From positions 1-64,000 of the forward strand of contig CAZOYW010000007.1 of assembly GCA_964584165.1 (NCBI GenBank): a stretch of 64,000 nt of DNA, written 5' to 3'. The DNA comes from CAZKCI01 sp964584165. Its GTDB lineage: Bacteria > Auribacterota > Erginobacteria > Erginobacterales > CAZKCI01. The notes under the pieces were generated by a model. That model worked only from the letters and a program-made list of their open reading frames with translations, made no database searches and was not told the origin of the DNA. Numbering within the stretch: position 1 is the first letter of the stretch; every line of letters begins with the position of its first letter. Shown in pieces: positions 57,393 to 64,000 of the stretch. Position numbers and translations under genes: made by a program.

Positions 57393-57679
57393 GCCTGGCC
57401 GGGAAGATGATGTCCATGGATTGCCACGCTTGCGCGCCATCGCGCTTCAGCGCGCAGGCACAAATTTGCATGAATGGTCTGATCACTTCTTTCCCCGTTG
57501 CCGATCGCTCTCTTCGTGTGGGAGCCCCGATCAAATCTTCGATTCGATCGGGGCGATGACGAGCCGGATCGGGGCGAGACGCCCCTCCCACACCCCGCAT
57601 AACTGAGGCCTTACGTCCGGTTGATTTTTCCGGCTGTTTCCCGCTATTATAGACCTAGCATTAACCCGGAGGATGACCC
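57393..57679. other. Gene-free stretch with palindromes and a promoter
   Basis: 287 bases. It holds a GCGCGCCATCGCGCTTCAGCGC patch, a GTGGGAGCCCCGATC / GGGGCGAGACGCCCCTCCCAC palindrome, the motif TAACTGAGGCCTTAC (57600-57614) shared with 23142-23156, and a promoter-like TTGATT (57621-57626) / TATTAT (57645-57650) with 18-base spacing ahead of the gene at 57680. Confidence 0.5.
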
Positions 57680-59359
57680 ATGAAACTAGCCGCCCCGGCT
57701 GTATGCTTAGCCTTCGTCCTGGTGATCGCGACCCCCCCGGTTTCCGCCCAGACCACGTGGTCGCTGGATACCGACGTCGGGTCCACCAACCTCTACGGCG
57801 TCAGCGTCCTGGACGCCTCCCATGCCTGGGCGGTCGGCGGGGTCGGCGCCGGCGGGCCGGGAAACATCTATAGATACGACGGTGCCACCTGGTCGTTCGA
57901 GACAACCATCGACACTCGCCATAGCGCGGTCTGGGCGGTCTCCCCGAACGATGTCTGGGTGGCCTCCCACAACGGAGCGGTCTATCACTACGACGGCACC
58001 TGGAAACAGGACACCGACTTGGGCATCGCCTTCAACTCGAGCATCCGGGGCGATTCTATGGGATCGACGATCAATGTGGGGACCAGCAACGGCACGGTTT
58101 ATCAAAAAGCGGGGAACTGGGCCGTCCAAACCCAGCTCGAAGCTGGTCTGATGGTGAACGGCTTCGACATCAAGACCGGATCGGGGTTCTGGATGGTGGC
58201 CGACTCCTACGGAAGCCACGGTGTCATCTTCCGCAACCTGGGGGGCTGGACGGTCCAGACCGACATCGCGGGGATCGACCTTTACGACCTCTACGTCGTC
58301 TTCGAGGATTTCTATTACGGATATGTGGCGGCGGGAAAGCTTTCCCCCGCTACCGGCTACATCCTTTTCTGGAATGGAGTGAGGTGGACCACGCAGACGA
58401 CCGTGCCCGACGCCATCATCCGCTGCGTCTGGGGGGCCGACTCCCGCCACGTCTGGGCCGGCGACAACGGGGGAAGGATCTATTTCGGCGACGGCGACAC
58501 CTGGACACTGCAGACGAAGACCTCCTCCTCCATGATCAATGACATCTGGGGGACGAACTCCGGACTGGTCTGGGCGGTGGGCAACGACGGCCAGATCTAC
58601 CGGGGGTTGACCCCCCAGCGGTGCAACTACCACACCGATTTCGACGGCGACGGGACGAGCGAGATCGCCCTTTACCGGCAGAGCGAAGGGCTCTGGGCGA
58701 TCCGGGACCTCACCCGGGCCTACTTCGGCTCCTCGGTCGACACCGCCGTCCCCGCCGACTACGACGGCGACGGCGCCTGCGAGATCGCTACCCAGCGGGG
58801 CTCCTCCGGCCTCTGGGCGGTGCGCGACCTCACCCGCGTCTACCTTGGCATTCTCCTCGACCAACCCCTCCCCGGCGACTACGACGGCGACGGGTCGGCC
58901 GACTGCTGCGTCTTCCGCCCGGAAACCGGCCTCTGGTCGATCCGAAACGTCACCCGCTTCTACTTCGGCGGCTCGGGCGATCGTCCGGCCATCGGCTACT
59001 ACGACGGGGACAACCTCCTCGACGCCGCTGTCTTTAAAGCGGGCGAGGGGCTCTGGGCGGTCCGGGGGATCACCCGCTTCTACCTCGGCTCCTCCGCCGA
59101 CAACCCCGTCCCGGGCGACTATACGGGCAACTCCGCCTGGGAGGGGGCGATTTTCCGCCCGGCCGACAAGCTCTGGTCGGTCCGGGACCTCACCCGGCTC
59201 TACTTCGGCTCCGGCAACGTCTCCTCCCGCCCCGGCGATTACGACGGCAACGGCCGCGACGACATCGCCGTCTACCGCTTCCTCGACGGCCAGTGGGCGG
59301 TCCGCGACCTGACCCGGGTCTACTTCGGCTCCTCCCTGGACCTCCCGGTGACAAGGTAG
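57680..59359 (+). CDS. Secreted protein with beta-propeller-like N-terminus and FG-GAP-like repeats
   Basis: A 559-residue exported protein. After a signal peptide (about 1-21, SAQ-TT), residues 22-315 hold WAVGG / VWVAS / WAGDNGGRIYFGDG / VWAVGN-type blades suggesting a beta-propeller. Residues 320-559 are six ~40-residue repeats, DYDGDGxxxxAVFRxxxGLWAVRDLTRxYFGSS, with calcium-binding-like DxDGDG loops as in FG-GAP/VCBS proteins. AGGATG precedes the ATG. It is likely a surface or secreted protein; the same repeat ends the protein at 60602. Confidence 0.75.
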   Translation: MKLAAPAVCLAFVLVIATPPVSAQTTWSLDTDVGSTNLYGVSVLDASHAWAVGGVGAGGPGNIYRYDGATWSFETTIDTRHSAVWAVSPNDVWVASHNGAVYHYDGTWKQDTDLGIAFNSSIRGDSMGSTINVGTSNGTVYQKAGNWAVQTQLEAGLMVNGFDIKTGSGFWMVADSYGSHGVIFRNLGGWTVQTDIAGIDLYDLYVVFEDFYYGYVAAGKLSPATGYILFWNGVRWTTQTTVPDAIIRCVWGADSRHVWAGDNGGRIYFGDGDTWTLQTKTSSSMINDIWGTNSGLVWAVGNDGQIYRGLTPQRCNYHTDFDGDGTSEIALYRQSEGLWAIRDLTRAYFGSSVDTAVPADYDGDGACEIATQRGSSGLWAVRDLTRVYLGILLDQPLPGDYDGDGSADCCVFRPETGLWSIRNVTRFYFGGSGDRPAIGYYDGDNLLDAAVFKAGEGLWAVRGITRFYLGSSADNPVPGDYTGNSAWEGAIFRPADKLWSVRDLTRLYFGSGNVSSRPGDYDGNGRDDIAVYRFLDGQWAVRDLTRVYFGSSLDLPVTR

Positions 59360-59522
59360 CGGCCGAGACGACGGGCGGTAGGCCGTTTCCCCGCCTCCGC
59401 CCTGCGGGCTACGGCGGACGGGTGTGAACCGGCGCCCCAGGACGCCCGATCGCACTTGTCCGCCAGAGCCCGAAGGGCGACGGCGGAGATCGGGCCTAGA
59501 GGCGGCTGTCCCGCGAAACCCG

Positions 59523-60596
59523 ATGAACTGCATCCGGATCGCGATCGCCCTGGCTCCCCTGATCCCCTCGTTCGTTTCCGCCTCCCCCCTCAAGCCGGAC
59601 GAGGAGATCGTCTTCTTCCCCACCGCGGCCGCCCTTTCGACCGACGGGACGCGCTGGATCGTCCCCGTCCACGGATGGGTTTTCGAGCGGGAATCCGGCT
59701 CCCCGACGCGGAACGCCCTGATCGCCGCCCTGCGGATTAGCCTCGGTCTCGAGGCGGAAGACCCCGGCGACGATCTCTTCCGGGCCCGGGCGGGGATGTT
59801 CGTCGTCGACAACGAGAGCGGCAAGGAGATAACCGTTCGCCTGAACGATCGGATCCTCCCCTGCCCCCCCTCCGGAGATGACGGCCATTTCCGGGGCGAG
59901 TTCGGCATCCCGCGGGAAAAGGGCCGGCCGGGCGAATGGGTCTTCTTCACCGCCTGTCTCCCCGCCGCCGACGGCCGGACCTACGCGGGCCGAGCGCTGC
60001 TCGTCCCGGACGGCGCGCCGATGGTGATCTCCGACATCGACGACACGGTCAAGGTGACCGAGGGCTGGAGAAAGGATGCGCGGATCGCCAACACCTTCGC
60101 CCGCCCGTTCGAGGCCGTGGCCGGGATGGCGGAGGTTTATCGGGAGTGGGCGGCCAAGGGAGCGGTCTTCCACTACGTCTCGGGATCGCCCTGGCAGCTC
60201 TACCCCTCGTTCGCGGAGGGTTTCGCTCGCGTCGGCCTCCCCCCCGGCGCTTTCCACCTGCGCCCCTTCCGCCTGGCCGACGGGACCGGACTCGCCTTCT
60301 TCTCCTCCCCCCGGGAGTACAAGCTAAAGACCGTCTCGGCGATCGTCGAGCGCTTCCCGCGGTCCGTCTTCGTCCTGGTCGGCGATTCCGGGGAGCAGGA
60401 CCCCGAGGTATACGGCGAGATCGGGCGGAGGTACCCCGAGCGGGTCGGCGCGATCTTCATCCGCGACGTGAGCGTGGGCGAGTCCCAGGCCGGGCGCTTC
60501 GAGAAGGCCTTCCGCGGCCTTCCTCCCTCCCACTGGCATGTCTTCAAGTCGGCCGACGACCTGCGCCGCCTGCCCGGGTTCGGAGTGGTATATTAA
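59523..60596 (+). CDS. Secreted App1-type (DUF2183) phosphatase
   Basis: A 357-residue protein with a signal peptide (MNCIRIAIALAPLIPSFVSA) and the App1/DUF2183 domain: VISDIDDTVKVTEGW (DxDxT-type HAD nucleophile motif), VFHYVSGSPWQLYPSF, REYKLKTVSAIVERFPRSVFVLVGDSGEQDPEVYGEI and a late FIRDV strand. The family dephosphorylates phosphatidate in yeast; bacterial substrates are unknown. I chose ATG 59523 rather than 59424, which would place 33 Arg/Pro-rich residues before the signal peptide. Confidence 0.85.
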   Translation: MNCIRIAIALAPLIPSFVSASPLKPDEEIVFFPTAAALSTDGTRWIVPVHGWVFERESGSPTRNALIAALRISLGLEAEDPGDDLFRARAGMFVVDNESGKEITVRLNDRILPCPPSGDDGHFRGEFGIPREKGRPGEWVFFTACLPAADGRTYAGRALLVPDGAPMVISDIDDTVKVTEGWRKDARIANTFARPFEAVAGMAEVYREWAAKGAVFHYVSGSPWQLYPSFAEGFARVGLPPGAFHLRPFRLADGTGLAFFSSPREYKLKTVSAIVERFPRSVFVLVGDSGEQDPEVYGEIGRRYPERVGAIFIRDVSVGESQAGRFEKAFRGLPPSHWHVFKSADDLRRLPGFGVVY

Positions 60597-60601
60597 AGGC
60601 G

Positions 60602-63064
60602 ATGATCTCGCCTGCCCTCCTCGGCCGCCGGCTCGCGCCCGTTTTCCTCCTCCTCGCCGCCCGCGCCGCCCAGGGCGGCGCGGTTTTTGAGACCTCGCTC
60701 GCCAAGGTTAAGCCGGACTCTCCCCATGAAGGCCCGGCGACGATCGAGATCGCCGCCGCCCGGAACGAATACGAGTCCTTTGCGATCATCCTTAACGGCC
60801 CCCTCTCCGGCGTCACGGTCGAGTTCTCCTCGCTCACCGGCCCCCAGGGAACCATCCCGGCCTCGTGCCTCCTCGGCTTCCGCGCCGCTTACCTCAAGAT
60901 CGCGACCGCCTCCAACTACGAGGGGGATACCGGCCTCTTCCCCGACGCGCTCATCCCCGGGGTTGACCCCTACGCCGGAGAGGAACGAAACGCCTTCCCC
61001 GTGGACGTCCCTCCGGGGGAGAACCGAACCGTCTGGGTCGATCTCTTTGTCCCCCCCGGAACGCCCGCCGGGCGCTACGCCGGAACCGTCCGCGTCCGCT
61101 CCTCCTCCTCGCCCGACCAGTTCCTCCCCTACTCCCTGACCGTCTGGAACTTCGACCTCCCCCCCACCTCGTCCCTCCCCACCGCCTTCGGCTACGAGGC
61201 CTGGTCGGTCCTGCGGGGGCACTACGGCGAGGACGGCATGGACAACCACTACGACCAGATCGTTCCCCTCGCCCAGCGCTACGCCGACTGCGGCCTGATG
61301 CACCGCGTCACCCTCTCCTCCTGCCTGCGGGAGGAATGGGATCTCTACGACGATCCCATCCCCTGGGAAGCCCTGGACGCCCGCTGGGGAAGCTTCTTCG
61401 ACGGGCGCGACCTTCCCTTCGGCCTGAAAAACGCGCGCCTCACTTCCCTGGAAATTCCGGAGATCGGCGATACGCCGGAGGGCAAGATCGCCTTCTGGGA
61501 GAAGTTCTGCGAACACTACCGCGCCCAGGGCTGGTTCGACCTCCTCTTCGATTACACCTTCGACGAGCCCTCCGAGGCGGCCGACTACCAGGCGATCCGC
61601 GACCGCGTCGCCCTCCTCCGCGAGGCCGACCCCGGTCTCCGCTCATTGGTCACCGCCGACATCCAGGAAGCCTCGCAGTTCGACGCCCAGACCGTCATCG
61701 ACATCTGGGTCCCGATCATCAACGTCATGGACGGCAAGCCCTACCCCGCCTGCTGGGACCCCCAATCGGAATACGCGGGAAGCCAGCGGACGCTCTACGA
61801 TCCCCTCCTCGCCGCCGGGGCGGAGCTCTGGTGGTATCAGTCCTGCATGAGCCACGGCTGCGACGGGGCCGACCCGGACGACGCCTGCGAGTCGGAGTAT
61901 CCCTCCTACATGGTGGACCATTCTTCGGTGAAGAACCGGGTCATGTCCTGGATGAGCTACTACTACGACGTCCGGGGCGAGCTCTACTTCGACGTCAACT
62001 ACTGCGACGCCGAGGGTGAAGCCTGGGTGAGCACCTACTATTTCGGGGGAAATGGCGACGGGACCTTGATCTACCCCGGTCGGCCCGACGTGATCGGGGG
62101 GACCACGCACATCCCCATCGAGTCCATCCGGATGAAGCAGATCCGGGACGGGATGGAGGACTACGAGTATTTTCGGCTTCTGGAGAACCTGGCGGGGCGG
62201 GATACGGTCCTGGCCATTCTGTCCAGAGCGGTCACCAACGCTTATACCTATTCTGGCGACGGAGCGGTCTACCGGGAGATCCGGCGCGGGATCGGCGAGA
62301 GGCTCTCCCGCGCGGGGGCGCCCCGGGTCATGGCCGGCAGCGATTTCGACGGTGACGGCACGAGCGAGATCGCCGTCTTCCGCCCCGCGAGCGGCCTCTG
62401 GGCGGTCCGGGGGATCACCCGTCTCTCCTTCGGCGCTCCGGGCTCTCTCCCCGTCAACGGAGACCACGACGGAGACGGGACCGACGATATCGCGGTCTTC
62501 TCCCCCTCCTCCGGACTCTGGGCGGTCCGCGCCGTTACACGCTTCTTCTACGGAAACTCCTCCGATTCCCCCGTCCCGTCCGATCTCGACGGCGACGGGA
62601 CGGCCGACTCCGCCGTCTTCCGGGAAGCAACCGGCCTCTGGGCGATCAGGGGATCCTCCCGCTTCTATCTGGGGACGGCCGGAGATTTCCCCATCGCCAG
62701 CGATAGCCGGGGCGACAGGACGGCTGACGTCGGAATCTTCCGTCCGGGGCTCGGCCTCTGGACGATCCGAGGCGCCACTCGTTTCTATCTCGGCGGATCG
62801 TCGGATCTCCCCGTCTATCTCGACCACGACGGGGACGGGACGGAGTCGGCGGGGATCTTCCGTCCCGCCTCGGGTCTCTGGACGATCCGGGGACTGACGC
62901 GCTTCTTCTTCGGATCCGCCGGTGACATCCCCTGTCCGGCCGATCCCGACGGCAACGGGAGTGGCGAACCCATCGTTTTCCGGGGAGGCCAGGGCCTGTG
63001 GGCGGCGAGGGGGCTCACCCGCCTCTTCTTCGGCTCGGCCGCCGACATTCCCGTGGCCAAATAG
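60602..63064 (+). CDS. Secreted DUF4091 glycosidase-like protein with FG-GAP-like repeats
   Basis: An 820-residue exported protein with a short signal peptide, an N-terminal beta-domain (about 25-185), a DUF4091 domain (about 190-560) with LLFDYTFDEPSEAADYQ, DIWVPIINVMDG, AELWWYQSCMSHG, SYMVDHSSVKNRVMSWMSYYYDVRGELYFDVNY and SIRMKQIRDGMEDYEYFRLL, then six ~40-residue repeats (578-820) like those at 57680. DUF4091 is related to glycoside hydrolase 123-type enzymes. It starts five bases after the App1-type gene, implying an operon. Confidence 0.85.
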   Translation: MISPALLGRRLAPVFLLLAARAAQGGAVFETSLAKVKPDSPHEGPATIEIAAARNEYESFAIILNGPLSGVTVEFSSLTGPQGTIPASCLLGFRAAYLKIATASNYEGDTGLFPDALIPGVDPYAGEERNAFPVDVPPGENRTVWVDLFVPPGTPAGRYAGTVRVRSSSSPDQFLPYSLTVWNFDLPPTSSLPTAFGYEAWSVLRGHYGEDGMDNHYDQIVPLAQRYADCGLMHRVTLSSCLREEWDLYDDPIPWEALDARWGSFFDGRDLPFGLKNARLTSLEIPEIGDTPEGKIAFWEKFCEHYRAQGWFDLLFDYTFDEPSEAADYQAIRDRVALLREADPGLRSLVTADIQEASQFDAQTVIDIWVPIINVMDGKPYPACWDPQSEYAGSQRTLYDPLLAAGAELWWYQSCMSHGCDGADPDDACESEYPSYMVDHSSVKNRVMSWMSYYYDVRGELYFDVNYCDAEGEAWVSTYYFGGNGDGTLIYPGRPDVIGGTTHIPIESIRMKQIRDGMEDYEYFRLLENLAGRDTVLAILSRAVTNAYTYSGDGAVYREIRRGIGERLSRAGAPRVMAGSDFDGDGTSEIAVFRPASGLWAVRGITRLSFGAPGSLPVNGDHDGDGTDDIAVFSPSSGLWAVRAVTRFFYGNSSDSPVPSDLDGDGTADSAVFREATGLWAIRGSSRFYLGTAGDFPIASDSRGDRTADVGIFRPGLGLWTIRGATRFYLGGSSDLPVYLDHDGDGTESAGIFRPASGLWTIRGLTRFFFGSAGDIPCPADPDGNGSGEPIVFRGGQGLWAARGLTRLFFGSAADIPVAK

Positions 63065-63074
63065 TGAATGGCGA

Positions 63075-63177
63075 CTAGTGACTGGTAGCTAGCAAATATT
63101 CGCCGGCCAGCGATTATTGGTCCATACTGTCCATAAAGTCCATATTGTCCATAACTGTCCTATCGTCCATCCAGCCC
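63075..63177. repeat. GTCCATA short tandem repeats upstream of hypD
   Basis: Seven imperfect TGTCCATA / AGTCCATA units between about 63117 and 63176, immediately before the hypD start. A shorter run of the same units lies near 16032-16052. Confidence 0.55.
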
Positions 63178-64000
63178 ATGCCAGCTCCCACCTCCCATCG
63201 CCTCTCCCAGGCCATCGCCGCCGCCGCCCGCGGACAGACCTTCGCCCTGATGGAGGTCTGCGGGACCCACACCGTCTCCATCTTCCGCTCCGGGCTCCGC
63301 TCCCTCCTCCCCGAGACCATCCGCCTCGTCTCCGGACCGGGCTGCCCGGTCTGTGTCACGCCGGTCGAGTACCTCGACCGCCTGATCGCCCTCGCCCGCC
63401 GGCCCAAGACCGTCATCGCCACGTTCGGCGACCTGATGAGGGTGCCCGGTTCGAGATCGTCGCTGGCGAAGGAGAGAGCGCGCGGCGCGGACGTCCGTCT
63501 CGTCTATTCCCCCTTGGACAGCGTACGGATCGCCGCCGCCGAGAGGGGGAAGCGCGTGGTCCTCGCCGCCGTCGGCTTCGAGACCACCATGCCCGCGGTG
63601 GCCGCCGCCGTCCTGGAGGCGGAAAAGCTTGGGCTCGACAACTATTTCATCCTCCCCGGCGGGAGGATGATCGCGCCCGCGATGGAGTCCCTGCTGGCCC
63701 GAACCGGGGAGGATCGTTCGGCCGGTCATTGCCAGGACCCCGAGCGGAGCGAGGGGGACGAAGCAATCTCTCCCTCTCGCCGCTCTGTCATTGCGAGGAC
63801 CCCCGAGCGGAGCGAGGGGGACGAAGCAATCTCTCCCTCACGCCGACGGAGAGATCGCTTCGCTTCGCTCTCCCTGACCACCCGGGCCGTCGAAAAGCCC
63901 CTCCGCGGCATCGACGGATTCATCTGCCCCGGCCACGTCTCCGTCGTCACCGGGATGGAACCCTACGAGCGGATCGCCCGGAGGTATAAGGTCCCCTGCG
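63178..64000 (+). CDS. hypD: Hydrogenase maturation protein HypD (cut by window edge) with in-frame repeat insertion
   Basis: The frame from ATG 63178 runs to the end of the window. It begins as HypD: FALMEVCGTHTVSIFRSGLRSLLP, the SGPGCPVCVTP cysteine motif, VIATFGDLMRVPG, YSPLDS and VGFETTMPA. After PAMESLLAR, about 50 codons (residues ~182-232) derive from intergenic repeats at 63726-63873. The HypD sequence then resumes with IDGFICPGHVSVVTGMEPYE. The frame stays open throughout. HypD builds the Fe(CN)2CO centre of [NiFe] hydrogenases with HypC and HypE; no other hyp gene is visible before it. Confidence 0.85.
   Translation, partial: MPAPTSHRLSQAIAAAARGQTFALMEVCGTHTVSIFRSGLRSLLPETIRLVSGPGCPVCVTPVEYLDRLIALARRPKTVIATFGDLMRVPGSRSSLAKERARGADVRLVYSPLDSVRIAAAERGKRVVLAAVGFETTMPAVAAAVLEAEKLGLDNYFILPGGRMIAPAMESLLARTGEDRSAGHCQDPERSEGDEAISPSRRSVIARTPERSEGDEAISPSRRRRDRFASLSLTTRAVEKPLRGIDGFICPGHVSVVTGMEPYERIARRYKVPC
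63726..63873. repeat. Intergenic-type repeat inserted in hypD
   Basis: Two ~60-base direct copies beginning TCATTGC-AGGACCC and including GACGAAGCAATCTCTCCCTC (starts 63726 and 63788), followed by the inverted GGAGAGATCGCTTCGCTTCG at 63848. The TCATTGCGAGG...GAAGCAATCTC pattern is a common bacterial palindromic repeat family, normally intergenic. Confidence 0.75.

Noticed and set aside
63178..64000. hypD as a frameshifted pseudogene
   Set aside because: Translation through both repeat copies stays in frame and the downstream HypD motif IDGFICPGHVSVVTG is intact.
1..64000. tRNA or rRNA genes
   Set aside because: I looked for cloverleaf-type patterns and rRNA-like conserved blocks and saw none; a tRNA scan would settle it.

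Overview
The window comes from a GC-rich, didermic and probably anaerobic bacterium. The diderm call rests on several outer-membrane beta-barrels, a BamE-like lipoprotein and a YejM-like inner-membrane sulfatase-fold protein. The anaerobe call rests on lysine 2,3-aminomutase, FeoAB, many iron-sulfur and radical-SAM proteins, a HypD hydrogenase maturation protein at the right edge, and a gene set resembling the 'orange protein' (ORP) operons of sulfate reducers. No rRNA, tRNA, CRISPR array or intact insertion sequence was seen. The taxon cannot be fixed from the sequence; an uncultivated candidate-phylum lineage (for example Omnitrophota-like or Desulfobacterota-like) is only a guess. Intergenic DNA is unusually rich in palindromic repeat families.

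Layout. 1-9 kb: YejM-like protein, a TIM-barrel protein, inositol monophosphatase, a tRNA-binding domain protein, a secreted phospholipase D-like protein and a cell-wall amidase. 8.4-12.6 kb: a minus-strand group with a winged-helix protein, a 60-residue protein, lysine 2,3-aminomutase and two D-Ala-D-Ala-ligase-type ATP-grasp enzymes. 12.6-20 kb: a thioesterase, an NrnA-like phosphoesterase, membrane and lipoprotein genes, a NUDIX hydrolase and four outer-membrane barrel genes. 20-23 kb: a fur-feoA-feoB operon behind a palindrome that could be a Fur box. 23-26.8 kb: small and odd proteins (lysine-rich histone-like protein, ORF6N protein, secreted protein of exact 20-residue repeats). 26.8-32.5 kb: a BMP-type nucleoside ABC transporter and a duplicated coiled-coil lipoprotein.

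32.7-47.5 kb is the most coherent system. It holds a DUF134 regulator, three stand-alone NifX-like proteins, an L-cysteine desulfidase-like enzyme, a DUF364-type protein, a sigma-54 activator with a matching -24/-12 promoter directly downstream, DUF5320 glycine-rich proteins, a DUF89 protein, a truncated DsrE gene, two MinD-type ATPases with ferredoxin inserts, a radical SAM protein, an Mrp ATPase fused to a NifX domain, an MBL-fold hydrolase and a NifU-like scaffold. Together these suggest assembly of a metal-sulfur cofactor or cluster under sigma-54 control. No nitrogenase structural genes are present.

47.7-57.4 kb: an AbrB-like protein, a SagB-type oxidoreductase with a methyltransferase, a peroxiredoxin, CinA, ArfB, RlmB, RlmN, and two distantly related proteins that look like queuosine-salvage (Qng1/DUF2419) enzymes, one of which carries a four-cysteine Fe-S motif. 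57.7-63.1 kb: two large secreted proteins sharing the same ~40-residue FG-GAP-like repeat, one fused to a DUF4091 domain, flanking an App1-type (DUF2183) phosphatase. 63.2 kb to the edge: hypD, carrying an in-frame insertion of an intergenic-type repeat.
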